Shown here piece after piece: positions 48,889 to 58,747 of a stretch of 64,000 nucleotides of DNA; the stretch's first letter is position 1, and the number at the start of each line of letters is the position of its first letter. The translations under genes were made by a program, and so were the position numbers. Source of the DNA: Bacteroidia bacterium (GTDB lineage: Bacteria; Bacteroidota; Bacteroidia; Flavobacteriales_D; Parvicellaceae); contig JAUHZI010000003.1 in assembly GCA_030426105.1 (NCBI GenBank), forward strand, positions 1 through 64,000, given 5' to 3'. Under the pieces are notes generated by a model. The model saw only the letters and a list, made by a program, of their open reading frames with translations, made no database searches and was not told the origin of the DNA.

Positions 48889-50364
48889 ATGAAAAAATTA
48901 TTGTATTTCGCAGTCATCGCAGTAACACTTGTTAGTTGTGGGAGTGGAAGCAGAGGAGAATTAGTTGGTGTTCTAGGTAGAGAAACATGGTACCATAATG
49001 ATCCTTATGGAATGTTGTACATTCCTGCTGGTAGTTACGAAATGGGACAAAGTGATGAAGATGTTCCTTTTGTACATTATACTAGAACAAAAACCGTTTC
49101 GGTTGCTGCTTTCTATATGGATCAAATGGAAATTGATAATAACGAATACCGTCAGTTTGTGTATTGGGTAAGAGATTCTATCGCAAGGAGAATTTTAGGT
49201 CAAGAGGATGAAACAACTTGGTTAGTTCCAACATTGGATGACGAGTTAGAGGAGAAAGATGCAGAAGATTGGAATTTGAACTGGAGAGAAAGTTTAGATT
49301 TTGAAAAGTATGCAGAGAATGAGCAGTTCCCATTATTAGCAGAATTGTTTTTGCCAGAAAATGAACGTTTTTATAACCGTTTAGAATTAGATGTAAGAAA
49401 GTTAAAGTTTGAATATTACTGGATTGACTTAAAAGAGGCAGCTGTTAAAGGTCGTCCAAAAGTTAAAAAGCTTTCAAATGCTGAATATGAAGATGATACA
49501 GAACATCGTAAGGATATGAATAATCCTGATCAGCCTTTTCCATATGAACCAGGGATCAAAAGAGGTCAAGATTTAGATTTAGGTTATAGAAATAGTAAAG
49601 GACAAAATAATGCAATTAGAGGGCATGAAGATCGTTCTAAGTTTATTATACACGAAATTATTAATGTTTATCCTGATACATTATGTTGGGTAAGAGATTT
49701 TACATATAGTTATAATGAACCTCAAACCAATATGTATTTTTGGCACCCAGCTTATGATGGTTATCCAGTAGTTGGTGTAACTTGGCAACAAGCAAATGCT
49801 TTTGGAGTGTGGAGAACCCAATTAATGAATAGTTATAGAAAAGCAAACTGGGAGTCTTATGTTCAAGATTTTAGATTACCAACGGAAGCAGAATGGGAAT
49901 ATGCATCTAGAGGAGGATTAGATGGAAGTCCATACCCTTGGGGTGGTCCATATATTAGAAACTCTAGTGGATGTTTCTTAGGGAACTTTAAACCTATGAG
50001 AGGTAGGTATATGGAAGATGGTGGTTTCCATACAGTTAGAACAGATAGGTACCATCCTAACGATTATGGATTATACTGTATGGCAGGTAACGTTGCTGAG
50101 TGGTGTAGTACTGCATATGATGAGTCAGCTTATGAGTTCTCTCATGATTTGAATCCAGAATATAAGTACCATGCATTAGACCATGATCCACCTTCTATGA
50201 AAAGAAAGGTAATTAGAGGAGGTTCTTGGAAAGATATTGGTTATTTCTTGCAAACAGGTTCTAGAACTTATGAATATCAAGATAGCGCAAAATCATATAT
50301 AGGATTTAGAAATGTGATGTCGTATTTAGGAAGAGGTGGAGCTAATAAAGAGGGAGACCAATAA
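48889..50364 (+). CDS. gldK: Gliding motility / T9SS lipoprotein GldK (FGE-sulfatase fold)
   Basis: Lipobox (TLVSCG), GMLYIPAGSYEMGQSDEDVP, RLPTEAEWEYASRGG, CMAGNVAEWCSTAYDES, VIRGGSWKD. Confidence 0.96.
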   Translation: MKKLLYFAVIAVTLVSCGSGSRGELVGVLGRETWYHNDPYGMLYIPAGSYEMGQSDEDVPFVHYTRTKTVSVAAFYMDQMEIDNNEYRQFVYWVRDSIARRILGQEDETTWLVPTLDDELEEKDAEDWNLNWRESLDFEKYAENEQFPLLAELFLPENERFYNRLELDVRKLKFEYYWIDLKEAAVKGRPKVKKLSNAEYEDDTEHRKDMNNPDQPFPYEPGIKRGQDLDLGYRNSKGQNNAIRGHEDRSKFIIHEIINVYPDTLCWVRDFTYSYNEPQTNMYFWHPAYDGYPVVGVTWQQANAFGVWRTQLMNSYRKANWESYVQDFRLPTEAEWEYASRGGLDGSPYPWGGPYIRNSSGCFLGNFKPMRGRYMEDGGFHTVRTDRYHPNDYGLYCMAGNVAEWCSTAYDESAYEFSHDLNPEYKYHALDHDPPSMKRKVIRGGSWKDIGYFLQTGSRTYEYQDSAKSYIGFRNVMSYLGRGGANKEGDQ

Positions 50365-50412
50365 TCAATTAATAAGAAATAATATAAAGTCAAACAAATA
50401 AAACAAGGAAAA

Positions 50413-51258
50413 ATGAGTGGAAGTAGTTTTTTTGAAAGTAGAAAGTTTAAAACAGTAATGAAATTCGTTTACGGATGGGGAGGAGCTGTTGTAATTGTAG
50501 GAGCACTATTTAAAATTCTTCACATCCCTGGTCCCATGCTTACTATTGGACTGTTAGTGGAGGCAGGAATATTCGTGTTATCTGCATTTGAACCATTACA
50601 TGAAGATCCAGATTGGACACTTGTTTATCCTGAATTAGCTTTAGGTCATGCAGATGGAGAGCATGCTTTACCAGTAGCTGAAGAAGAGGAAGTGATGGAA
50701 GCTATCGAAGAAAGCGTTGAAGATAATGGATCTGTTGTTGAGCAATTAGATGGTATGTTAGCAGAAGCTAAGATAGAACCAGAATTAATCGCTAGTTTAG
50801 GAGATGGATTAAGAAACTTAAGCACAAGTGCTAACCAGTTAGGAAGTATTTCAGATGCATCTGCTGCTACTGAAGAGTTTGTAGGAAATATTAAATCTGC
50901 GTCTTCAAGAGTAGGTAAATTATCTGATGCATATGAAGAAGCTGCAACTTCATTAATGGGATTAACTTCTACAGAAGAAGAAGGAGCTAACTTTGGTGAA
51001 GCAATGCAAAAAGTTTCTGGAAACTTATCTGCATTAAACAATGTATATGAAATGCAATTAAAAGGAGCTTCTGAACACTTAGAGACTACTGAGAAAATGT
51101 ATGGTGGTATCAATGAATTGATGACTAACTTACATGCATCATTAGATGATACTAAGAAATATAAAGAAACTATGGCTGAGTTAAGTAAAAACTTAACAGA
51201 GTTGAACTCAGTTTATGGAAATATGTTATCTGCTATGAGTGGTGGTAATAGAGCTTAA
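50413..51258 (+). CDS. gldL: T9SS inner-membrane motor protein GldL
   Basis: KFVYGWGGAVVIVGALFKILHIPGPMLTIGLLVEAGIFVLSAFEP; between gldK and gldM. Confidence 0.96.
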   Translation: MSGSSFFESRKFKTVMKFVYGWGGAVVIVGALFKILHIPGPMLTIGLLVEAGIFVLSAFEPLHEDPDWTLVYPELALGHADGEHALPVAEEEEVMEAIEESVEDNGSVVEQLDGMLAEAKIEPELIASLGDGLRNLSTSANQLGSISDASAATEEFVGNIKSASSRVGKLSDAYEEAATSLMGLTSTEEEGANFGEAMQKVSGNLSALNNVYEMQLKGASEHLETTEKMYGGINELMTNLHASLDDTKKYKETMAELSKNLTELNSVYGNMLSAMSGGNRA

Positions 51259-51328
51259 TACCAATTAGATTGTTATTAATTCAAAATTCAATTTTAAGAA
51301 AGTATTAACCTATTAAAAAACTAAAATT

Positions 51329-53116
51329 ATGGGAGGAGGAAAAGAAACCCCTAGACAGAAACTTATTGGTCTGATGTACCTAGTATTGATGGCCCTATTA
51401 GCGATGAACGTATCTAAGTCTATTCTTAGTGCATTCTTAACAATTAATGAAAAGTTTGAGCATGCAGCTGAGTTGACAAGTGGTACTACTGCTGGAATGA
51501 TGGCCAAGATAGACAATAAGTTGACGGAGATGAAGTCAACGAAGGCTGCAAAAGAAGATATTAAACAGGTAGAGCTTATTCAGGCTAAAGCAAATGAAAT
51601 AAGAGAATTAGCTAAAAGTACATCTAATTTCTATGTTTCAGAAGCTGGAAGTATGATTAATGTATGTGATCCACTTGTTCCTGTTCCTTTTTATGAAGAG
51701 GATGAAGCAGGGTATCTAAAGTTAATGAACATGGATACTATATCTAAGAAAGATGATTACGATACAGCTCCACACCTTTTCATGAAAGAAGGTACTTTAG
51801 AGCCTAATGAAAGAGGTGCTGCTATTGAATCTAGATTGTTTAGCTTTAGAGATAGTCTTATTCAAATGACTGCTAAATTTGAAGAAGAGAAAGGTGGTAA
51901 AATTCAAAAGTACTTTATCGACCCTACAAAAATTAAAAGACCTCATGATGACCATCATGGTGTAGAAGAGTATGAAAAAAGTGTTGAAGAAGCTTTAGCT
52001 ACTGTACACGTTGAAGATAGAGCAAGAATTAAAAGAATTATTGATTTACTTACAGTACCTGAAGTGGTTCATAACCACCATAAAGAGTATCCATGGGTTG
52101 CATATCAATTCGATCACGCTGTAATTGTAGCTGCTGCAACAATTTTTACATCTTTGAAGAATGATGTGAAAATGGCTGAAGCTATTGCTATAGAATGTGT
52201 ATCAGGTAGAGTTTCTGCTCCTACATTTAAGTTCAACAAAATTGAACCTTTAGCATTTTCAAGCACAAGTTATATTAACCAAGGAGATTCTTTAGGACTA
52301 AAAGTAATGATTGCTGCTTATGACTCTACTGAAAAAATGGAGTTAAAGTATTGGATTGATGATACTACAAGAGCAGAAGGTAACATGAAAGAGTTTAAAG
52401 GTCAAGCTGGAGCATCTTTAGCTTTAAGTGGAGGAGTTGGAGAACATAATGTAGTAGGTTCTATTGCTGTAAAAGAAAAAGGTGTAAAGAAATGGAAACC
52501 TTGGAAGTTTAAGTATAGTGTGGGAGCTCCTAATGGTGCTGTTGCTAATGCTGAAATGAACGTTTTATATAGAGGATGGGATAATAAAATAGAAGTATCT
52601 GCTTCTGGTTATGATCCATCTACAGTTAATGTATCTGCTTCTTCAGGAGTGAAAATTTCTAAAGGTAAAAATGGATATATAGCAAAAGTATCTGGTAGTG
52701 CGAAAAAAGCTACATTAAGTATTACAGCTAAAGATAAAAATGGAAAATCTGTGAAAATTGCAGATAAAGAATTTAGAATTTTTGCTTTGCCTACTCCAAA
52801 ACCATACTTTGGAGGACAAACATTTGATAAAGGAACGATGAAGAAAGCTAAAGCAGCTAATTCAAGTATCGTAAAAGCTTTAATTGGAGATAGTCCATTA
52901 GATGTATCTTATACTGTTAAGAGCTTTAAAATATCAGGTGTAAAAAATGGTAAGAGTTTTGATATGGTATCTAAGAGTAATAAGTTAACTGGACAAATGA
53001 AAAACTATGTTAAGAGTTTAGGAAAAGGTTCGAAACTTATTATTACAGATGTAGTAGCTCAAGGACCAGGAGGGAAACCTAAGAAAATTGGTTCTCTTGT
53101 TTTTAAAATGATATAA
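51329..53116 (+). CDS. gldM: T9SS protein GldM
   Basis: MGGGKETPRQKLIGLMYLVLMALLAMNVSKSILSAFLTINEKFE and periplasmic GldM domains. Confidence 0.97.
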   Translation: MGGGKETPRQKLIGLMYLVLMALLAMNVSKSILSAFLTINEKFEHAAELTSGTTAGMMAKIDNKLTEMKSTKAAKEDIKQVELIQAKANEIRELAKSTSNFYVSEAGSMINVCDPLVPVPFYEEDEAGYLKLMNMDTISKKDDYDTAPHLFMKEGTLEPNERGAAIESRLFSFRDSLIQMTAKFEEEKGGKIQKYFIDPTKIKRPHDDHHGVEEYEKSVEEALATVHVEDRARIKRIIDLLTVPEVVHNHHKEYPWVAYQFDHAVIVAAATIFTSLKNDVKMAEAIAIECVSGRVSAPTFKFNKIEPLAFSSTSYINQGDSLGLKVMIAAYDSTEKMELKYWIDDTTRAEGNMKEFKGQAGASLALSGGVGEHNVVGSIAVKEKGVKKWKPWKFKYSVGAPNGAVANAEMNVLYRGWDNKIEVSASGYDPSTVNVSASSGVKISKGKNGYIAKVSGSAKKATLSITAKDKNGKSVKIADKEFRIFALPTPKPYFGGQTFDKGTMKKAKAANSSIVKALIGDSPLDVSYTVKSFKISGVKNGKSFDMVSKSNKLTGQMKNYVKSLGKGSKLIITDVVAQGPGGKPKKIGSLVFKMI

Positions 53117-53131
53117 TAAAAATTAGGAATT

Positions 53132-54085
53132 ATGTTAAGAAATTGTATTAAAATATCCGCCTTACTAGCTGTGCTAACCACACAGGGAGTTTTATTTAAT
53201 ACTGGAATTGCTCAGCAAGTTTTGCCAAGTTCTGGTGTAACTGTAGAGTCCAATGTTTTAGATGGGGTATATGTACAAGAGCATATTCCAACAAAACGAG
53301 TAATACAATATGCTTCATTAAGAGAAGCTGATGTATTATGGTCTAAACGTATATGGAGAACACTTGATTTGCGTGAGAAGATGAATCACCCTTTGTTTTA
53401 TCCATTAGAGCCTTTGTCAGATAGACGTTCACTTTGGGATGTAATCCGTTATGGAGTTCTTGAAGAAGGAGCAATGACAATTTATGACTTAAATGGATTT
53501 GAAATGGATGATCAATTCAAATATCCAGTTAAACCTAAAAACGGAAACGCTCAAGATCCTGAATTTCAAAAAAGGTTAATGAGTTTCTTTGGTTCTGAAT
53601 CTGAAATCGAAAAGATGGATGAGAATGATGAACCAATGTATGACGAATTAGGAGACCCTATTTTAGAAACGGTAGTTTCTGAGTATAAGGCAAGAGATAT
53701 TATACGTTATGAGTTGAAAGAGGATTGGTTTTTCGATAAACAACGTTCAGTAATGGATGTTAGAATAATTGGAATTTCACCTTTAGTATATGACTATGAC
53801 CCTTCAGGAGATGTAAAAGCCGTGAAAAACTTATTTTGGCTATACTTTCCTGAATGTCGTTACACTTTCCAAAACTTCTTTGTGTATAATGGAGATAATG
53901 ACGCTATGAGAATGTCTTTCGATGATTTATTCTGGAAGAGAAGATTTTCGTCATATATTCATAAAGAAAGTAATGTGTTTGATAGAACAATTGGTCAACC
54001 ATATGATGGTGTTGACGCTTTATTAGAATCTGAGAGAATCAAAAAAGAAATGTTCTTAATTGAACATGATGTTTGGAATCTTTAA
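53132..54085 (+). CDS. gldN: T9SS protein GldN
   Basis: IPTKRVIQYASLREADVLWSKRIWRTLDLREKMNHPLFYP...SLWDVIRYGV...DVRIIGISPLVYDYD; follows gldM. Confidence 0.96.
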   Translation: MLRNCIKISALLAVLTTQGVLFNTGIAQQVLPSSGVTVESNVLDGVYVQEHIPTKRVIQYASLREADVLWSKRIWRTLDLREKMNHPLFYPLEPLSDRRSLWDVIRYGVLEEGAMTIYDLNGFEMDDQFKYPVKPKNGNAQDPEFQKRLMSFFGSESEIEKMDENDEPMYDELGDPILETVVSEYKARDIIRYELKEDWFFDKQRSVMDVRIIGISPLVYDYDPSGDVKAVKNLFWLYFPECRYTFQNFFVYNGDNDAMRMSFDDLFWKRRFSSYIHKESNVFDRTIGQPYDGVDALLESERIKKEMFLIEHDVWNL

Positions 54086-54106
54086 GATTACTTTATATTA
54101 TTTTTT

Positions 54107-54135
54107 AAAGCTCACTAGCAATAGTGAGCTTTTTT
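54107..54135 (+). terminator. Terminator after gldN
   Basis: AAAGCTCACTA (54107-54117) / TAGTGAGCTTT (54122-54132), 4-nt loop GCAA, then a T-rich tail. Confidence 0.85.
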
Positions 54136-54177
54136 GTTTTTATTGCTATTTTTGCAACTCAATTTTAATAATTAAAT

Positions 54178-56103
54178 ATGATTTCAGTTAATAAATTATC
54201 GCTTTTTCTTGGGGGAAAAGAATTGTATAAAGATGTCTCTTTCCGAATAACAAAGGTCGATAAAATTGGGCTTTCGGGTAAAAATGGAGCTGGCAAGTCA
54301 ACAATGCTAAAACTGTTAACTGGATATCATAAACCTACTGAAGGAAGTGTTTCTATTGCCAAAGACTTAAAGCTATGCTATTTACCTCAAGAATTGTTTA
54401 CTGATTCTTTAAAACCAATTATAGAGGAAGTCAAAACAGCTAACTCTGAAATAGAGGAAATAACTAATCGTCTAGAAGAAATTAATTTAGAGTTAGAAAC
54501 AAGGACAGATTATGAGTCTGACTCCTTTTTAGCTTTGCTTGATGAATTAGCTGAGCTTAATGATGCATATAATATGCGTGGTGGGAATGATGTAGCAGAG
54601 CAGTCAGAAATTATATTGAAAGGTCTTGGTTTTTCTGATACAGATTTAAACCGTCCAATGAATGAATTTAGTGGAGGATGGCAAATGCGTGTAGAGTTGG
54701 CTAAATTGTTAGTCCAAATGCCAGATGTTCTATTATTAGATGAGCCTACAAACCATTTAGATATTGAGTCGATAGATTGGCTAGAAAATTATTTGAAACG
54801 TTATCCAGGTGCTGTTTTATTAATTTCTCACGATAAACAGTTTTTAGATAATATAACCAACCGAACACTTGAGATTAACAGTGGTAAAGTATACGATTAT
54901 AATTGTAACTATTCGACTTATTTAGTTAGAAGGGAAGAAGAGAGAACATTGCAATTAGCTGCAATGAAGAATCAACAAAAAGAAATAGAACATAAGCAAA
55001 AGTTAATTGATAAATATAGAGCAAAAGCTAATAAAGCTGCATTTGCACAAAGTTTAATTAAGCAGATTGATAAAATGGAAATCATAGAGGTTGACGAAAC
55101 TGATGCTTCTAGTTTAAGGTTTAGATTTCCTGACCCTTCTCCTTCAGGGAAATTAGTTGCTGAAATTGAAGGTGCTTCAAAAGCTTTTTCTGAAAAAATA
55201 ATCTTTGAAGGATTAACTTTTAATATCGCAAAAGGAGAAAAAATCGCATTAATAGGAAAAAATGGTGTTGGTAAGTCTACTTTTATTAAGATGATGGTTA
55301 ATCAAACCAATTATGAAGGAGATATAAAACTAGGTCATAATGTAAAAATTGGATACTTTGCACAGGATGAAGCAACAAAACTAAATCCAGATAAGACAAT
55401 TTTTGAAACAATTGATGATGTTGCAACTGGTGAGGTCAGAAAAAGGATTCGAGAGATTTTAGGTTCTTTTTTATTTCAAGGAGATGATATTGATAAAAAA
55501 GTTAAGGTACTTTCTGGAGGAGAAAAAACAAGGTTGGCTTTATGTAAACTACTACTAGAACCATATAATTTTCTTATTCTAGATGAGCCGACGAATCATC
55601 TAGATATAATTTCAAAAGAAGTCTTAAAAAACGCATTATTAGAATATAGTGGGACACTATTGTTAGTATCTCACGATAGGGACTTCTTAGATGGCTTAAG
55701 TGATCGTTTATATTATATTAAAGACAACAATATCAGTATCTATTTCGAATCAGTTAAAGAGCGCCTAACAAAAGTTGCAAAAGAGAATGCTGATAAAGGA
55801 ATTAGTAAGCCTAAAAAGTCAAAGAAAGAAAAAACTGTTGATGAACAAGATGCTAAAAAGCTCAACGGTAAGCTCAACAAAACGAATTCTCAAATATCTA
55901 ATGTAGAAAAGAAGATAAATGCATTAGAATCAAAAATTGAAGAAAAGGAAAAAGAAATAAATACATTTGATTTTACATCTCATGAAAATAGTCCGCTTTT
56001 TGAAGAGCTAGAAGCATTAAAGGAACAATTAAATTCTGAGATGACACATTGGGAGGATTTAGAAGAGCAGAAAGAAGAAATAGTGAATCTATTGAATCAA
56101 TAA
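54178..56103 (+). CDS. ABC-F family ATP-binding cassette protein
   Basis: Two ABC domains (GKNGAGKST...FSGGWQMRVELAKLL; GKNGVGKST...LSGGEKTRLALCKLL), linker, and C-terminal coiled coil. No TM domain. Confidence 0.93.
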   Translation: MISVNKLSLFLGGKELYKDVSFRITKVDKIGLSGKNGAGKSTMLKLLTGYHKPTEGSVSIAKDLKLCYLPQELFTDSLKPIIEEVKTANSEIEEITNRLEEINLELETRTDYESDSFLALLDELAELNDAYNMRGGNDVAEQSEIILKGLGFSDTDLNRPMNEFSGGWQMRVELAKLLVQMPDVLLLDEPTNHLDIESIDWLENYLKRYPGAVLLISHDKQFLDNITNRTLEINSGKVYDYNCNYSTYLVRREEERTLQLAAMKNQQKEIEHKQKLIDKYRAKANKAAFAQSLIKQIDKMEIIEVDETDASSLRFRFPDPSPSGKLVAEIEGASKAFSEKIIFEGLTFNIAKGEKIALIGKNGVGKSTFIKMMVNQTNYEGDIKLGHNVKIGYFAQDEATKLNPDKTIFETIDDVATGEVRKRIREILGSFLFQGDDIDKKVKVLSGGEKTRLALCKLLLEPYNFLILDEPTNHLDIISKEVLKNALLEYSGTLLLVSHDRDFLDGLSDRLYYIKDNNISIYFESVKERLTKVAKENADKGISKPKKSKKEKTVDEQDAKKLNGKLNKTNSQISNVEKKINALESKIEEKEKEINTFDFTSHENSPLFEELEALKEQLNSEMTHWEDLEEQKEEIVNLLNQ

Positions 56104-56120
56104 TGTAACTATAGGGAGAC

Positions 56121-56151
56121 AGCTACGTACTATTTTTGGTGCTACGTAGCT
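56121..56151 (+). promoter_or_regulatory. Hairpin overlapping the non-ATG start of the gldN paralog
   Basis: AGCTACGTA (56121-56129) / TACGTAGCT (56143-56151), 9-bp perfect stem, 13-nt loop carrying TTG (56136) and most of GTG (56139). Confidence 0.55.
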
Positions 56152-57053
56152 TAATATTTCTATTTTATTTATCGAATGTTCCATTGAGCTTTTCTCAATG
56201 TGGAGGCTTTGTTGATGGAGATGTTTTAGATGGGATATATCTTCAAGAAAATATTCCTACTAAGCGAGTAATTCAGTATGCTAGTTTAAGAGAAGCCGAT
56301 GTAATATGGTCAAAACGTATTTGGAGAACAATTGACTTAAGAGAGAAGTTGAATCATCCGTTGTTTTATCCTCTAGAACCTCTATCTGATCGATCTTCGT
56401 TGTGGGATGTTATCAAGTGTGGTATTTTAAACGAAAGTTCGATCACCATATATGATGTTAATGGGTTTGAACAAGATGACCAGTTTAAATATCCAGTCCG
56501 ACCAGAAAATGGAAATTTCAACAATGCTATATATCAAAAAAAATTACTCAGTTATTTAGGCTCAGAAACAGAAATTGAAAAAATAGATGAAAATGATAAT
56601 GTGATGTATGATGATATGGGCGATCCAATACTAGAAGTTATTGTTGAGCAGTACACTGCAAGAGATATTGTCCGTTATGAGTTAAAAGAAGATTGGTTTT
56701 TCGATAAACAACGTTCAGTAATGGATGTTAGGATAATTGGTCTATCTCCACTTGTATATGATTACGACCCATCAGGAGACGTAAAGGGATTGAAGAATTT
56801 GTTTTGGCTATATTATCCAGAGTGTCGTTATCTTTTCCAAAATGCTTTTGTGTATAATCCTAAAAATGACGCTATGCGAATGTCATTTGACGATTTGTTT
56901 ATGAAAAGAAGATTTTCTTCATATATTCACAAAGAAAGTAATGTGTTTGATAGGGCGATAGCTCAACCTCATGATGGAGTAGATGCCTTATTAGAATCTG
57001 AGCGGATAAAAAAACAAATGTTTATTATAGAACATGACTTGTGGAGTTTTTAA
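56136..57053 (+). CDS. gldO: GldN paralog (GldO-like)
   Basis: Most residues identical to GldN along the aligned length (VLDGIYLQENIPTKRVIQYASLREADVIWSKRIWRTIDLREKLNHPLFYPLEPL...). Own signal peptide. No in-frame ATG start available. Confidence 0.85.
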   Translation: MVLRSLIFLFYLSNVPLSFSQCGGFVDGDVLDGIYLQENIPTKRVIQYASLREADVIWSKRIWRTIDLREKLNHPLFYPLEPLSDRSSLWDVIKCGILNESSITIYDVNGFEQDDQFKYPVRPENGNFNNAIYQKKLLSYLGSETEIEKIDENDNVMYDDMGDPILEVIVEQYTARDIVRYELKEDWFFDKQRSVMDVRIIGLSPLVYDYDPSGDVKGLKNLFWLYYPECRYLFQNAFVYNPKNDAMRMSFDDLFMKRRFSSYIHKESNVFDRAIAQPHDGVDALLESERIKKQMFIIEHDLWSF

Positions 57054-57165
57054 ATAACATCAAAGAGGTGTTTTAGTACTTTTTTGTTAATAAACTTATT
57101 GAACTATAATCTTTTTTCCTGCTCCGTTTTTTTAACTTTGATAACAGTTAAAATTAAAAGAAACT

Positions 57166-57612
57166 ATGTTAAAAGTTGGAGATAAAGCCCCTGATTTTGT
57201 AAGCGTTGATGAAAATGGAGAAGAAATTAAGTTGTCTGATTATTCTGGACAAAAACTAATTTTATATTTCTATCCTAAGGATAGTACTCCTGGTTGTACA
57301 CTTGAGGCTCAAAATTTAAGAGATAATTATGAATTATTAAAGAGCAAAGGATATGAGGTTGTAGGTGTCAGCGCTGATAGTCAGAAGCGACATCAAAACT
57401 TTATAGCTAAACAATGTTTGCCATTCAAGTTAATTGCTGATGAAGAGAAGGTGGTTATTAATGCTTATGAGTGCTGGGGACCCAAAAAGTTTATGGGAAG
57501 GGAGTTTGAGGGAATCTACCGAAAAACATTTGTAATTGAGAATGGAGTTATTATTAAACTGATAGAAAAAGTAAAAACAAAAGCACATACAGAACAAATT
57601 TTAGAAGATTAA
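57166..57612 (+). CDS. bcp: Thioredoxin-dependent thiol peroxidase (Bcp)
   Basis: KLILYFYPKDSTPGCTLEAQNLRDNYELLKSKGYEVVGVSADSQKRHQNFI. Confidence 0.94.
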   Translation: MLKVGDKAPDFVSVDENGEEIKLSDYSGQKLILYFYPKDSTPGCTLEAQNLRDNYELLKSKGYEVVGVSADSQKRHQNFIAKQCLPFKLIADEEKVVINAYECWGPKKFMGREFEGIYRKTFVIENGVIIKLIEKVKTKAHTEQILED

Positions 57613-57675
57613 TTTTAGAACGTAAAAAAAATACGTTGTAAGGTTGTACTTTTGAGTAAACAAAACAAAAAAACA

Positions 57676-58686
57676 ATGGCAAAGAAAGCAGATACATTAG
57701 ATAATAATAAATTAAAAGCATTACAAGCTACTTTAGATAGGTTAGATAAGAGCTATGGTAAAGGTGCTGTAATGCGCATGGGAGACCGAACTACGGAAGA
57801 AATGGAGGTAATTTCTAGTGGTTCAATTACATTAAATAGAGCATTAGGAGTTCAGGGGTTTCCTAAAGGAAGAATTATCGAAATTTATGGACCTGAATCA
57901 TCAGGTAAAACGACATTAGCTATTCACGCAATTGCAGAAGCTCAAAAACAAGGAGGGATTGCAGCAATAGTTGATGCTGAACATGCATTCGATCCTTATT
58001 ACGCTAAAGCATTAGGTGTAGATGTAGACAACCTATTGATTTCTCAACCAGATAATGGAGAGCAAGCATTAGAAATCGCAGATAATTTAATTCGTTCTGG
58101 AGCTATTGACATCTTAATTGTAGATTCTGTTGCAGCTTTAACTCCTAAGGCAGAGATAGAAGGAGAAATGGGCGATAGCCAAATGGGATTACAAGCACGT
58201 TTGATGTCTAAAGCTTTAAGAAAATTAACAGCATCTATTAATAAGGCTAATACTTGTTGTATTTTTATCAATCAATTAAGGGAGAAAATAGGGGTAATGT
58301 TTGGTAATCCTGAAACAACAACAGGGGGAAATGCTTTAAAGTTTTACGCTTCTATCCGTGTTGATATTAGACGTAGCAGCCAATTAAAAAGTGGGGATCA
58401 AGTAATCGGAAATAAAACAAGAGTTAAAGTTGTTAAAAATAAGGTTGCTCCACCATTCCAAACTGCTGAGTTTGAGATTATGTATGGGAAAGGGATTTCT
58501 AAGGTTGGTGAAATTATCGATTTAGGTGTAGAGTTTGAAATCGTTAAAAAGAGCGGATCTTGGTATAGCTATGGTGACGTTAAGCTAGGACAAGGTAAAG
58601 ACTCTGTTAAAGAATTGCTAGAAGATAACCTTGAGTTATTAGAGGAGTTAGAAGAAAAAGTAGTTGAAGCTTTGAAAGGGAATTAA
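57676..58686 (+). CDS. recA: Recombinase RecA
   Basis: [69 protein letters not shown]. Likely start is ATG 57676; the upstream TTG (57652) overlaps a TACTTTTG -7 element (57647-57654). Confidence 0.97.
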   Translation: MAKKADTLDNNKLKALQATLDRLDKSYGKGAVMRMGDRTTEEMEVISSGSITLNRALGVQGFPKGRIIEIYGPESSGKTTLAIHAIAEAQKQGGIAAIVDAEHAFDPYYAKALGVDVDNLLISQPDNGEQALEIADNLIRSGAIDILIVDSVAALTPKAEIEGEMGDSQMGLQARLMSKALRKLTASINKANTCCIFINQLREKIGVMFGNPETTTGGNALKFYASIRVDIRRSSQLKSGDQVIGNKTRVKVVKNKVAPPFQTAEFEIMYGKGISKVGEIIDLGVEFEIVKKSGSWYSYGDVKLGQGKDSVKELLEDNLELLEELEEKVVEALKGN

Positions 58687-58711
58687 ACAACTAACTTTCT
58701 ATATTATAATG

Positions 58712-58743
58712 AAAGGGCGACATTCTATAAAATGTCGCCCTTT
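58712..58743. terminator. Bidirectional terminator after recA
   Basis: AAAGGGCGACATT / AATGTCGCCCTTT, 13-bp stem, 6-nt loop, between convergent genes. Confidence 0.88.
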
Positions 58744-58747
58744 TTAA

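Noticed and set aside
50646-51113. 155-aa minus-strand ORF inside gldL
   Set aside because: Antisense to gldL, Ser/Pro/Asn-rich composition as expected of an opposite-strand reading, no domain seen.
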